From the NCBI GenBank assembly GCA_029964075.1, contig CM057141.1, positions 4,836,001-4,900,000 of the forward strand: 64,000 nt of DNA. Reading direction: 5' to 3'. This document shows positions 52,701-57,600 of this stretch, piece after piece. Numbering within the stretch: the stretch's first letter is position 1; every line of letters starts with the position of its first letter. Below the pieces are notes generated by a model. The model worked only from the letters and a program-made list of their open reading frames with translations, made no database searches and had not been told where the DNA came from. The position numbers were made by a program, and so were the translations under genes. This stretch comes from Patiria pectinifera. Its lineage: Eukaryota; Echinodermata; Asteroidea; Valvatida; Asterinidae.

Positions 52701-54035
52701 GGTATTTGGAATGTTTCATGTGCCCAATGAGCAGGGGTAATAATGATGTAGCGCCTTGAGCACCAGTCCTGGTGGATACCTGCGCTTTATAAATATCCAC
52801 TATTATTATTATTATTATTATTTCTTTGGTCTTCCTTGCTAGAGCTGCAGTGGAGAGGTTACACCGAGCCGATGATGCCTTTGCCAAGCAACTGGAGGCA
52901 GTCAGGAGACATCACGAAGGAGAAAGGGATGAGATGAACTTGGAGAGACAGAAGGAGATTGATGCAGCTAACCAGAGGGTAAGTTTGGCCCTTCGTCTTG
53001 TAAATTCCTCATTGTTTTATTAAAACCTGTACTTTAATTGTCGGGGAAAAAATGCAAGTGCACTCTGCATGTTAGGGCTGTGCATTGGAACCGGTTTCCC
53101 CGAGTACCCAACGGTTAATGTCTGGAACCCACTCTAGATTATGGGATCAGATACCCATAACCAACTTTACAAATTACTTAGTCACTTCTCAGATAACGAG
53201 AAAGAAAGGTTTTGAAGTCATTTGTGGGGAATTTTCAAAATGAAAACCAGGCCACATGGGAAAACAAAATATTTCACATTTATGACGCTTGCGAAAGCTG
53301 CAGTTTATACCATAAAGCTATAAAGCTCACTGTACACACTTGTATCTTGCTGTATTGATGTGCCGATGCGGAAGTATTATCGTGCGGACCTTTGTAAACA
53401 ATCTCAACAGCAACTTCTGAGATTTGTGTTTTGGCATGTTTGGCGTTGGGTTTCTTTAACATGTACCTGGGTACCCGTGTTTTTTTCTTCAAATAGTTAC
53501 CCAGTTCCTATACTACCTGTAAAGTCACACCCCTGCTGCATGTAAAAACTCACACTTGATTGTTCAAGTTCCCTTTACCCCCAAGTGTTTTTGTGTCGCT
53601 CTCTGTGTAGGGGCTTTCCTAACATTTGCTTTGTCTCGAAGTCCATATTCAAGAGATATTAGGCCCTGACTTAGGGGTGAGGGGTCCTGTTTAATAAAGA
53701 ATTCAGATGCTGCTTTAAGAACATTAAATTCAGTGATATGAGCTCCATGCTTGAAGATGTTTTTTATTTGGTTTGGACACGAAAGCCCCCGAAACGATTT
53801 TTGTGCCAGAATTGAATTCACTCTGGAAAATTTATGCTGGAAAGCCTTATATTGGTTATACGTTATATTGGTTATTAATCGTGATTTCCAATTGGTCCTT
53901 CTTTTGCAGGTAATTGAGGTTGAGAATGAGATGCGCCTTCTCCTGTCCGAGACGGAGACGCAAAAGCGAGTCATGGAGGACAAATTGAAGAAACTCACGA
54001 GTGCCTTCAGTGATCTGACTCAGGGACTCACATGA
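25461..54035 (+). CDS. LRRCC1: Leucine-rich repeat and coiled-coil centriolar protein, LRRCC1 orthologue (22 exons, 1055 aa)
   Basis: Exons: 25461-25759, 26359-26576, 29062-29169, 30877-30935, 31222-31383, 32310-32493, 32921-33077, 34153-34303, 35590-35689, 36249-36367, 37257-37391, 38945-39084, 41513-41629, 42585-42669, 43654-43767, 45618-45689, 45824-45998, 47565-47728, 48058-48266, 50277-50414, 52843-52978, 53910-54035. All introns are GT-AG and the frame closes at each junction, for 3168 bp. Residues 36-140 hold five SDS22-type LRRs (LHTLNLHCNQIS, LQHLDLSSNQIA, LRTLNLSCNKIK, VKRLNLSYNDIA, LTHLELQGNQLD). An LRR cap follows (DNPVCRQPGYR...LPGLQVLDG). Residues 229-446 are polar linker and the rest is coiled coil. 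Phrases such as SSNQI.RIEGL, ELAQQGSSLAQ and DDQT.TIRKLK match human LRRCC1 (about 1032 aa). That protein localises to centrioles/centrosomes and is needed for normal cilia; the algal relative VFL1 sets basal-body asymmetry. The symbol is given by similarity. Confidence 0.95.
25904..26190 (+). mobile_element. tRNA-derived SINE with 13-bp target duplication
   Basis: It is flanked by TGGCTCGGAAATG at 25891-25903 and 26191-26203. A box GTGGCCTAGCGGTTAG and B box GGGTTCGAATCC form a tRNA-like head; the body includes TGTCCTTGGGCAAGCCACTT and CCACCCAGGAGTATAAATGG. The 287-bp insert is in intron 1 and is apparently complete. Confidence 0.92.
26359..26576 (+). CDS. LRRCC1: LRRCC1 exon 2 (residues 100-172)
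   Basis: LRRs 4 and 5 and the start of the cap motif DNPVCRQP. Acceptor TTCTTGTAG, donor CCAG|GTAATA. The corresponding human stretch reads DNPVCRLPGYR. Confidence 0.93.
26648..27285. mobile_element. TTAA-flanked MITE (piggyBac-like), copy 2
   Basis: TTAA at 26644-26647 and 27286-27289; ends AGGGAATATACAGCATTTGC and ...TGTTGTATATTCCCT. About 130 bp longer than copy 1 at 16730. It starts about 70 bp after exon 2. Confidence 0.8.
27383..28372. mobile_element. Non-coding element with terminal hairpin, long copy
   Basis: Shares ACTTTACTCAC, CAGTCTATTTTCTTG and the end hairpin TTTTGGGACTCTC...GAGAGTCCCAAA with 39221-39736. It has about 220 bp near 27600-27850 that the short copy lacks, and carries an inserted MITE at 27994-28267. 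Both copies diverge right after TTTCGGACT(AG). Intron 2. Confidence 0.65.
27994..28267. mobile_element. MITE with GGGCCCAATTTCACGGC ends
   Basis: GGGCCCAATTTCACGGCGCTG on the left mirrors CAGTGCCGTAAAATTGGGCCC on the right, 274 bp. The uninterrupted site is visible in the related copy at about 39639 (GACTGGTTGTTTTAG), confirming an insertion. Its target duplication is too short to read. Confidence 0.8.
28589..28971. mobile_element. MITE with GGCCAAAA ends and TCTCTGGTCAG subterminal words
   Basis: TAGGCCAAAACAAAAAAAAT and GTCTCTGGTCAG on the left mirror CTGACCAGAGACT and ATTTTTTTTGGCCTTA on the right. Long T runs follow GCGGCGACGCG. A triplicated CATTTGCCTTGGTGC phrase lies at 28760-28815. 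Relatives are at 34888-35197, 48440-48808 and 12012. Intron 2, 91 bp before exon 3. Confidence 0.7.
29062..29169 (+). CDS. LRRCC1: LRRCC1 exon 3 (residues 173-208)
   Basis: LRR cap: GYRMAMLHSLPGLQVLDG. It starts only 91 bp after a MITE ends. Acceptor TTTCTTTCCAG, donor CCAG|GTAATG. Confidence 0.93.
29318..29675 (-). mobile_element. Full-length tRNA-SINE, minus strand, with 11-bp target duplication
   Basis: TTCAGCTTTTT flanks it at 29307-29317 and 29676-29686. Read on the minus strand it has a tRNA head (GCCTCGTGGTTAAGGGC...GAGTTCGAGTCC), the CCCTTGAGCAAGGCACTTTG body, a TTAGCTTCCTTGCGCCTAAC region and a tail GCGCTATATAAGAACC(TGT)(TAT)n. A 5'-truncated plus-strand sister is at 52630-52822. 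Intron 3. Confidence 0.92.
29785..30125 (+). repeat. AAGTCAATCAC minisatellite (11-bp unit)
   Basis: About 25-30 units of CACAAGTCAAT/CACAAGTCAAC variants. They produce open frames with repeated QVNHKS-type words, which are artefacts of the repeat. The same word in inverse form (GACTTGTGATT) occurs at 30208 and again at 36470, 37140, 46240 and 48965, so the array may be the expanded end of a dispersed inverted-repeat element. Intron 3. Confidence 0.8.
30126..30876. other. Remainder of intron 3
   Basis: GGGGCAATTCCACGGTTACTCACGTTAC-type sequence at about 30435 is mirrored by GTAACGTGAGTAACCGTGGAATTGCCC at about 30648, so a roughly 240-bp inverted-repeat element (30435-30675) is present. The rest is unassigned. 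Confidence 0.6.
30877..30935 (+). CDS. LRRCC1: LRRCC1 exon 4 (residues 209-228)
   Basis: 59 bp encoding LDQYLEYLLSSDSATGNAQ, comparable to human CLEGLLDNLVSSDSP. Acceptor TTCTTGCAG, donor CAG|GTAAAA. Confidence 0.85.
31222..31383 (+). CDS. LRRCC1: LRRCC1 exon 5 (residues 229-282), with poly-Thr tract
   Basis: Contains TPRIDQMLDRFRQR and then eight Thr codons in an (ACC)n-like run followed by DTDT. Acceptor AAATATCAG, donor AGG|GTAAGA. Confidence 0.85.
31602..32067. mobile_element. Long palindromic foldback (arms about 220 bp)
   Basis: From GAAACCCAAATGTTGGGAC to GTCCCAACATTTGGGTTTC the sequence is an almost continuous inverted repeat, including CATGTACTTTTCAAGTTAC / GTAACTTGAAAAGTACATG and GTTCTTTCAGCAAAACGAAA / TTTCGTTTTGCTGAAAGAAC, with a loop of about 20-30 bp near 31834. 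No coding frame. Intron 5. Confidence 0.9.
32310..32493 (+). CDS. LRRCC1: LRRCC1 exon 6 (residues 283-343)
   Basis: DHEKRLEQLEKQLADIMTRR helix, like human KLDDQILQLLNE, then a Ser/Arg-rich linker. Acceptor TTGACAACAG, donor GAG|GTGAAT. Confidence 0.88.
32921..33077 (+). CDS. LRRCC1: LRRCC1 exon 7 (residues 344-395)
   Basis: Acidic then basic linker (DTDHTDESDGDSRG...KQRAKGAK). Acceptor CAATCAACAG, donor AAG|GTACAC. A LINE tail lies about 100 bp into the next intron. Confidence 0.85.
33180..33437 (+). mobile_element. RTE-like LINE 3' end with (GATG)n tail
   Basis: 33180-33296 encodes FGHLQRMNEDSWPRKILDYQ followed by ILGNYPRSRPKKRWSDLA-stop, the typical C-terminal tail of RTE/related LINE reverse-transcriptase proteins. 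About 125 bp of 3' UTR ends in GATGGATGGATGGATG (33422-33437), the simple tail such LINEs have. It is 5' truncated, as usual for LINEs. Intron 7. Confidence 0.75.
33438..34152. other. Rest of intron 7
   Basis: Short direct repeats of GCCGCCAAGCTTAAAAAGTTG type near 33480-33560, then unassigned sequence. Confidence 0.35.
34153..34303 (+). CDS. LRRCC1: LRRCC1 exon 8 (residues 396-446)
   Basis: Ser/Thr/Gln-rich linker ending TTAEQDADKL. An alternative acceptor eight bases downstream (GTCCTCAG) would shift the frame, so the first is used. Donor CTG|GTGAGT. Confidence 0.85.
34888..35197 (-). mobile_element. GGCCAAAA-ended MITE, truncated copy
   Basis: Reverse complement of most of 48440-48808: ATGTCTCAAAACTGCCAAAC, CTGGAATCCTGCTGCTGCAC, CAGTCATCAGCTGACATTTG, GCGTCGCCGCACC and TAACCGGAGATTTTTT. 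The other terminal repeat is missing. Intron 8. Confidence 0.75.
35285..35505 (+). mobile_element. tRNA-derived SINE
   Basis: A box CGGTGGTAGAGTGGTACG, B box GTGGGATCCAATCCC, then CACTCGGAGAACAGTGAGTA and ATGTCAGTGAAGCGGGAAAC. The same tail, as GTCAGTGAAGGGCAAAACCC, occurs at 41310-41335 in a split copy. Intron 8. Confidence 0.65.
35590..35689 (+). CDS. LRRCC1: LRRCC1 exon 9 (residues 447-479)
   Basis: LMQELDSERERRWKAEQAA matches human LVEQLDQEREKRWRAEQAE; the coiled coil starts here. Donor AAAAA|GTAACC is weak but keeps the frame. Confidence 0.88.
36249..36367 (+). CDS. LRRCC1: LRRCC1 exon 10 (residues 480-519)
   Basis: NEERELQDVAIQASTRLKQA parallels human NEKEDIHSLALLTTDRLKE. Acceptor CGTAACTAG has a poor pyrimidine tract; donor CAG|GTCAGA. 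Confidence 0.87.
36530..36790 (-). mobile_element. tRNA-derived SINE, minus strand
   Basis: On the minus strand: GGCCTCGTAGCCGAGCGGTT (A box), GGTTCGAATCCCATTCGG (B box), then CAGTAAAATGGGTACCTG and further body. Intron 10. Confidence 0.7.
37257..37391 (+). CDS. LRRCC1: LRRCC1 exon 11 (residues 520-564)
   Basis: AKLDDLTSKLAASQKAEEEQ and following heptads. Acceptor TATGTCACAG, donor GAA|GTGAGT. 45 whole codons. Confidence 0.9.
37640..38763. mobile_element. Element with GGCGTATAAGCCGC motifs and CCGAAAATTACGGTA end
   Basis: GGCGTATAAGCCGCACCG at about 37650 and GGCGTATAAGCCGCCCTG, ATATAAGCCGCGGCTTATAC and the terminal CTCCGAAAATTACGGTA near 38672-38763 mark subterminal repeats of a DNA element. 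The expected opposite end (TACCGTAATTTTCGG) is not seen, so it is incomplete. Intron 11. Confidence 0.5.
38795..38885 (-). repeat. Dispersed repeat, copy A
   Basis: Its reverse complement (GGGCTCCGTGCACGAG, CCCCTCAACGGTTACAAAGG, GGGGGAGACCACAGGGAGGG) aligns with 41988-42085. Located just upstream of exon 12. Confidence 0.6.
38945..39084 (+). CDS. LRRCC1: LRRCC1 exon 12 (residues 565-610)
   Basis: VKKTQEYQMRAAAVGREVDL...LQELLAGREQEH, like human ELKASAADREIYLL...LLALKEQEH. A dispersed repeat ends about 60 bp upstream. Confidence 0.92.
39180..39985 (+). mobile_element. tRNA-like SINE split by a hairpin-ended element
   Basis: GAGCACAATGGTCCAATGGTTATAGTGCCCAACC at the left continues, after the insert and an 11-bp duplication, as AGTGCCCAACCTGTGTGG...GGGTCCAGACCC and TGTTCTTGGGCAAGACACTT. 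Intron 12. Confidence 0.7.
39221..39736. mobile_element. Hairpin-ended non-coding element, short copy, 11-bp target duplication
   Basis: Flanked by AGTGCCCAACC at 39210-39220 and 39737-39747. It ends with the hairpin TTTTGGGACTCTC...GAGAGTCCCAAA then TTTTCGGACT. Sister of 27383-28372. An 11-bp duplication would fit a Mutator-like or target-primed insertion; class unresolved. Confidence 0.75.
40206..40228. repeat. (CG)n run
   Basis: About 20 bp of alternating G and C after GCGCAGG, a sequence able to adopt Z-DNA and unusual in a CpG-poor context. Confidence 0.85.
40894..40934. repeat. Perfect 20+1+20 palindrome
   Basis: CCATTGATCTCCATATACAC at 40894-40913 and its exact complement at 40915-40934 are separated by one base. 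Confidence 0.95.
41513..41629 (+). CDS. LRRCC1: LRRCC1 exon 13 (residues 611-649)
   Basis: QQLNDLYRLDSKKLKDVISN followed by EISKEQSRHEQEHRLYKE. Human has DALAKEIAKEEKKHEQMIKEY here. Acceptor TTGGTTACAG, donor CG|GTAAGA. Confidence 0.92.
41630..42584. other. Intron 13
   Basis: Holds dispersed repeat copy B (about 41975-42085, mate of 38795-38885). The rest is unassigned. Confidence 0.45.
42585..42669 (+). CDS. LRRCC1: LRRCC1 exon 14 (residues 650-678)
   Basis: IDALTRQYSELEDEFRLALQ then MEARRFHE, matching human IDVLSQQYMDLENEFRIAL.VEARRF. Donor GAG|GTATCA. A decayed copy lies 129 bp downstream. Confidence 0.94.
42732..42845 (+). pseudogene. Decayed duplicate of LRRCC1 exon 14
   Basis: ACAGTATTCCGAGTTGGAAG onwards repeats 42603-42716 at an offset of 129 bp and includes the adjoining intron (CACAAAGAATTAAACCAACT versus CATTAAATTATTAAACCAAC). 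It could encode QYSELEDEFRRMEVQRDHEI. The donor has changed from GAGGTATC to GAGATAAC, the first 18 bp of the exon were not copied and about 10 bp are lost in the middle, so it cannot act as an exon. Confidence 0.9.
43160..43196. repeat. (TTA)n microsatellite
   Basis: TTTATTATTATTATT-type run, possibly the tail of the adjoining minus-strand SINE. Confidence 0.7.
43200..43458 (-). mobile_element. tRNA-derived SINE, minus strand
   Basis: Minus strand: AGGTGCGTAGCGGTAC (A-box-like), GGGTTCGAATCCCGCCTGG (B box), then a body ending in the (TTA)n-like run. Intron 14. Confidence 0.65.
43654..43767 (+). CDS. LRRCC1: LRRCC1 exon 15 (residues 679-716)
   Basis: LQDAFERVSHELSAAKQALG, like human VKDGFENVATELAKSKHAL. 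38 whole codons; acceptor CCTGTTTTAG, donor GCT|GTGAGT. Confidence 0.92.
43853..44543. mobile_element. MITE with ACACCACGAAGTAACAC ends and internal duplication
   Basis: TCGTCACCGACACCACGAAG mirrors CTTCGTGGTGTTGCTGACGA. The word CACGAAGTAACACTC recurs inside (about 43865, 44047, 44120, inverted at 44250). GACCT(T/G)AGGTTGCACTTTCC to ACATTGAAGAG is duplicated in tandem at 44160-44253. Intron 15. Confidence 0.75.
45003..45211. mobile_element. MITE CAGTCCTTCTGATTTGA / TCAAATCAGAAGGACTG
   Basis: 17-bp perfect terminal repeats around 209 bp; AGTGAG stands on both sides (44997-45002 and 45212-45217). A CACACCTAGAAAA unit is repeated three times inside. Intron 15. Confidence 0.85.
45618..45689 (+). 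CDS. LRRCC1: LRRCC1 exon 16 (residues 717-740)
   Basis: MVKEQKGRISELSKSKHETV matches human MVKEQKTKLAEVSKLKQETA. 24 codons; donor AAG|GTATGT. Confidence 0.94.
45824..45998 (+). CDS. LRRCC1: LRRCC1 exon 17 (residues 741-798)
   Basis: ERIQTLESKLEEARRTQLQ through LVAQESVIEGLKAERKLWSQ, ending ELAQQ. Human: ELAAKESLIFGLRTERKVWGHELAQQG. Donor AAG|GTCAGG. Confidence 0.95.
46480..46775. repeat. Minisatellite, TCCTGAATCC(G/A)(C/T)CAAAATCC units
   Basis: Five to six copies at 55-75-bp spacing, with one inverted copy (GGATTTTGATGGATTCAGG) at 46751-46770. Intron 17. Confidence 0.7.
46776..47564. other. Remainder of intron 17
   Basis: AGCCCAAAAAGTGGAC near 46811 is mirrored by GTCCACTTTTGGGGC near 47181 and 47312, and GGATTTTACTTTGGCG near 46899 by GCCAAAGTAAAATCC near 47208. 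Overlapping inverted repeats are therefore present; boundaries are unclear. Confidence 0.45.
47565..47728 (+). CDS. LRRCC1: LRRCC1 exon 18 (residues 799-853)
   Basis: GSSLAQDRGRLEARIEALL and KTKMLDDQTDTIRKLKE, nearly identical to human GSSLAQNRGKLEAQIESL and KCKIIDDQTETIRKLKD. Donor GAG|GTAGGT. Confidence 0.96.
48058..48266 (+). CDS. LRRCC1: LRRCC1 exon 19 (residues 854-922)
   Basis: GLVERDSEIKQAREES...EVERLRERKEELKGQVAELE, aligned to human CLQEKDEHIKRLQEK...LERHNERKEKLKQQLKGKE. Strong charge and uninterrupted heptads. Donor CAG|GTAAGT. Confidence 0.94.
48440..48808. mobile_element. GGCCAAAA-ended MITE, complete copy with about 32-bp inverted ends
   Basis: AGGCC(A)10 then GTCTCCGGTTTCTGGTAT is matched by ATACCAGAAACCGGAGAC, a T run and GGCCT. 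GCGGCGACGCG with T run near the left and GCGACGCGCGCG near the right are also mirrored. Intron 19. Confidence 0.85.
48809..50276. other. Remainder of intron 19, with minisatellite
   Basis: A short inverted repeat, GTACCCCTGCGGAGAAA / TTTCTCCGCAGGGG, at about 48840-48900; an (AC)n run at about 49403-49421; the AATACAATGT array listed separately. The CTGTACCGCCC...CTGTTACTCCC block at about 49610-49680 also occurs at 47790-47840 as a dispersed repeat. Confidence 0.5.
49685..49885. repeat. TAATACAATG 10-bp minisatellite in a larger duplicated unit
   Basis: Two blocks of AATACAATGT repeats (49698-49735 and 49788-49878) are each followed by a similar phrase, GGTTTCCAGC(A/C)(T/A)CTCTGG, so the short repeat sits in a roughly 130-bp unit present twice. 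Confidence 0.85.
50277..50414 (+). CDS. LRRCC1: LRRCC1 exon 20 (residues 923-968)
   Basis: SLDNKWKEKGDLIGQLETQV, human TLNRKWHDKGELLCHLETQV. Acceptor TGATGTTTAG, donor AAA|GTGAGT. Confidence 0.95.
50490..50797 (-). mobile_element. hAT-type MITE, ends CAGGGGCAGATCCAGG-like
   Basis: Minus strand starts CAGGGGCAGATCCAGGAATT and ends near CGAATCCGCACCC. It shares TTCAATGGGGGGCGCTGTTC-type sequence with 6985-7015. CAGGGGCGGATCC ends are familiar from animal hAT elements. Intron 20. Confidence 0.55.
51250..51400 (-). mobile_element. SINE fragment split by a LINE 3' tail
   Basis: CCTGCTTACCAGTGCAAACG...CACTCGACCACCGAGCTGGC is the minus-strand tRNA-like head seen at about 40020-40070 (TCTGCTTACTAGTGCAGACG). 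Between 51287 and 51363 it is interrupted by GGTGACATGGCTACCATCTG...AATAAAGC(TAT)n, a non-LTR 3' end with simple tail. Confidence 0.65.
51944..52125 (-). mobile_element. Second copy of the 22.1-22.5 kb element
   Basis: GCGTGGCCGGTCTTATATGG, GATGATAAAGACTTGGCTGG, CACTTTTCCAGTGTCACATG and TTATTGGTTGACGTGCACAA are the reverse complement of parts of 22345-22530. Confidence 0.7.
52630..52822 (+). mobile_element. 5'-truncated SINE abutting the exon 21 acceptor
   Basis: TTGAATTAGCTTCCTTGCGC, GGGAGCTGAGATGGTATTTG and GCGCTTTATAAATATCC(ATT)n match the 3' half of the full SINE at 29318-29675 (minus strand). The tail stops about 20 bp before exon 21. Confidence 0.88.
52843..52978 (+). CDS. LRRCC1: LRRCC1 exon 21 (residues 969-1014)
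   Basis: AAVERLHRADDAFAKQLEAV, human NAMEKLHSMDDAFKRQVDAI. Its pyrimidine tract directly follows the (TTA)n tail of a SINE. Donor AGG|GTAAGT. Confidence 0.94.
53910..54035 (+). CDS. LRRCC1: LRRCC1 exon 22 (residues 1015-1055) and stop
   Basis: VIEVENEMRLLLSETETQKR...LKKLTSAFSDLTQGLT-stop, human VHQIEKEMRELLEETCKNKK...IKQLAFALNEIQQDM. The last 104 bp are repeated three more times downstream. Confidence 0.94.
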   Translation, partial: VIEVENEMRLLLSETETQKRVMEDKLKKLTSAFSDLTQGLT

Positions 54036-54357
54036 TACGTCTTCACTTGTCGGGGACCGAGACTCAAGAGCAAGTCATGGAGGACAAATTGAAGAGACTC
54101 ACGAGTGCCTTCAGTGATCTGACTCAGGGACTCACATGATGCGTCTTCTCCCGTCGGGACCGAGACTCAAGAGCAAGTCATGGAGGACAAATTGAAGAGA
54201 CTCTTTGAGTGCCTTCAGTGATCTTACTCAGGGCCTCACATGATGCGTCTTCTCCTTTCTGAGACGAGACTCAAAAGCGAGTCATGGAGGACAAATTGAA
54301 GAGACTCACCAGTGCCTTCAAGGCTTCAATGATCTAATTCGGGGACTCAGACTCACA
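53931..54357 (+). repeat. 104-bp tandem repeat of the LRRCC1 terminal exon (4 copies)
   Basis: Copies begin at 53931, 54035, 54139 and 54243 with AT(G/A)CG(C/T)CTTC; the spacing is exactly 104 bp. Each holds AGTCATGGAGGACAAATTGA and GTGCCTTCAGTGATC or a close form. Copy 1 is the coding end of exon 22; copies 2-4 lie after the stop codon. Since 104 is not a multiple of 3 and the unit contains the stop, they do not extend the protein; they would be 3' UTR. Copy 4 is the most altered. Confidence 0.95.
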
Positions 54358-54462
54358 CAATTTGGAAAGATTCATTCCTTGATAAAGTAAGCCTTAAAAA
54401 TTTAGAAGTATGTCAAATTCTTCCATACAAATCCCTTTTTTTAAATGAAATGAAAAACCCTC

Positions 54463-54468
54463 ATTAAA
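54463..54468 (+). terminator. Candidate poly(A) signal ATTAAA
   Basis: The first AATAAA-like hexamer I see after the LRRCC1 stop codon, about 430 bp downstream and before the satellite. Weak on its own. Confidence 0.3.
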
Positions 54469-54629
54469 CATTTTAAGACAAAATTTCAACGAAAATTTTG
54501 GGTGAAATCAATTCAAAATTGTTGTTTTTCTATAAACAAAGCAATGAATATATTGGGTGTTTGAATGTTTATTGATGCTCCTCTTACCTCCAAACAAATT
54601 TCTATGACGTTTGGAGAAAATTCACTTGC

Positions 54630-57600
54630 AGTGTTTGCCAATTTTTGTCAAGTTGCTCCAAACTTCCTGGAAAGACTCCTAAGCGACCCTCGAACACTTT
54701 CCAACTCGATTTAGGGACAGATATATCAATTAAAAAAAAATCATATTTTGGCCAAATTTCATCAAAAATGTAAGGCTAACCCCTTGCAATTTTTGTCAAT
54801 TTTGGCCAAAAAATAAAAATGCTCCAAATTTCTTGGAAACACTCCTAAGGGCCCCTCGAACCCCTTCCAACTCGATTGAGGGACAGGTATATCAATTTAA
54901 AGAAATTCATATTTTGGCCAAATTTCATTAAAAATGTAAGGCTAACCCCTTGCAATTTTTGTCAATTTTTGTCAAAAAATGGAATTGCTCCAAACTTCTT
55001 GGAAAGACTCCTAAGGGCCCCTCGAACACATTCCAACTCGATTTAGGGACAGATATTTCAATTAAAAGAAATTCATATTCCGGCCAAAGTTCATTAAAAA
55101 TTTAAGGCTAACCCCTTGCATTTTTTGTCAATTTTTGTCAAAAAATGAAATTGCTCCAAACTTTTTGGAAAGACTCCTAAGGGCCCCTCGAACACATTCC
55201 AACTCGATTTAGGGACATATATATCATTTAAAAGAAATTCATATTCCGGCCAAATTTCATTAAAAATGTAAGGCTAACCCCTTGCATTTTTTGTCAATTT
55301 TGGTCAAAATATGAAATTGCTCCAAACTTCTTGGAAAGACTCCTAAGGGCCCCTCGACCACATTCCAACTCGATTTAGGGACAGATATATCAATTAAAAG
55401 AAATTCATATTTTGGCCAAAATTCATTAAAAATGTAAGGCTAACCCCTTGCAATTTTTGTCAATTTTGGTCAAAAAATAAAATTGCTCCAAACTTCTTGG
55501 AAAGACTCCTAAAGGCCCCTCGAACACATTCCAACTCGGTTTAGGGACAGATATATCATTAAAAAGAAATTCATATTTTGGCCAAATTACATTAAAAATG
55601 TAAGGCTAACCCCTTGCATTTTTTGTCAATTTTGGTCAAAAAATGAAATTGCTCCAAACTTCATGGAAAGACTCCTAAGGGCCCCTTGACCACATTCCAA
55701 CTCGATTTAGGGACAGATATATCAATTAAAAGAAATTCATATTTTGGCCAAAATTCATTAAAAATGTAAGGCTAACCCCTTGCAGTTTTTGTCAATTTTG
55801 GTCAAAAATAAAATTGCTCCAAACTTCTTGGAAAGACTCCTAAGGGCCCCTCGACCACATTCCAACTCGATTTAGGGACAGATATATCAATTAAAAGAAA
55901 TTCATATTTTGGCCAAAATTCATTAAAAATGTAAGGCTAACCCCTTGCAATTTTTGTCAATTTTGGTCAAAAAATGAAATTGCTCCAAACTTCTTGGAAA
56001 GACTCCTAAAGGCCCCTCGAACACATCCCAACTCGGTTTAGGGACAGATATATCATTAAAAAGAAGTTCATATTTTGGCCAAATTACATTAAAAATGTAA
56101 GGCTAACCCCTTGGATTTTTTGTCAATTTTGGTCAAAAAATGAAATTGCTCCAAACTTCATGGAAAGACTCCTAAGGGCCCCTCGAACACATTCCAACTC
56201 GATTGAGGGACATATATATCATTTAAAAGAAATTCATATTCCGGCCAAATTTCATTAAAAATGTAAGGCTAACCCCTTGCATTTTTTGTCAATTTTGGTC
56301 AAAATATGAAATTGCTCCAAACTTCTTGGAAAGACTCCTAAGGGCCCCTCGACCACATTCCAACTCGATTTAGGGACAGATATATCAATTAAAAGAAATT
56401 CATATTTTGGCCAAAATTCATTAAAAATGTAAGGCTAACCCCTTGCAATTTTTGTCAATTTTGGTCAAAAAATGAAATTGCTCCAAACTTCTTGGAAAGA
56501 CTCCTAAGCGACCCTCGAACACATTCCAACTCGGTTTAGGGACAGATATATCATTAAAAAGAAATTCATATTTTGGCCAAATTACATTAAAAATGTAAGG
56601 CTAACCCCTTGCATTTTTTGTCAATTTTGGTCAAAAAATGAAATTGCTCCAAACTTCATGGAAAGACTCCTAAGGGCCCCTTGACCACATTCCAACTCGA
56701 TTTAGGGACAGATATATCAATTAAAAGAAATTCATATTTTGGCCAAAATTCATTAAAAATGTAAGGCTAACCCCTTGCAGTTTTTGTCAATTTTGGTCAA
56801 AAATAAAATTGCTCCAAACTTCTTGGAAAGACTCCTAAGGGCCCCTCGACCACATTCCAACTCGATTTAGGGACAGATATATCAATTAAAAGAAATTCAT
56901 ATTTTGGCCAAAATTCATTAAAAATGTAAGGCTAACCCCTTGCAGTTTTTGTCAATTTTGGTCAAAAATAAAATTGCTCCAAACTTCTTGGAAAGACTCC
57001 TAAGGGCCTTTCGAACACATTCCAACCCGGTTTAGGGACAGATATATCAATTAAAAAAAAATCATATTTTGGCCTAATTTCAATTAAAATGTAAGGCTAA
57101 CCCCTTGCAATTTTTGTCAATTTTGGCCAAAAAATTAAATGGCACCAAACTTCCTCGAAAGACTCCTAAGCGACCCTCGAACACATTCCAAGTCGATAAA
57201 GGGACAGATATATCAATACAAAGAAATTCATATTTTGGCCAAATTTCATTAAAAATGTGAGGCTAACCCCTTGCATTTTTTGTCAATTTTGGTCAAAAAA
57301 TGAAATTGCTCCAAACTTCATGGAAAGACTCCTAAGGGCCCCTTGACCACATTCCAACTCGATTTAGGGACAGATATATCAATTAAAAGAAATTCATATT
57401 TTGGCCAAAATTCATTAAAAATGTAAGGCTAACCCCTTGCAATTTTTGTCAATTTTGGTCAAAAAATAAAATTGCTCCAAACTTCTTGGAAAGACTCCTA
57501 AGGGCCTTTCGAACACATTCCAACCCGGTTTAGGGACAGATATATCAATTTAAAATAATTCATATTTTGGCCTAATTTCAATTAAAATGTAAGGCTAACC

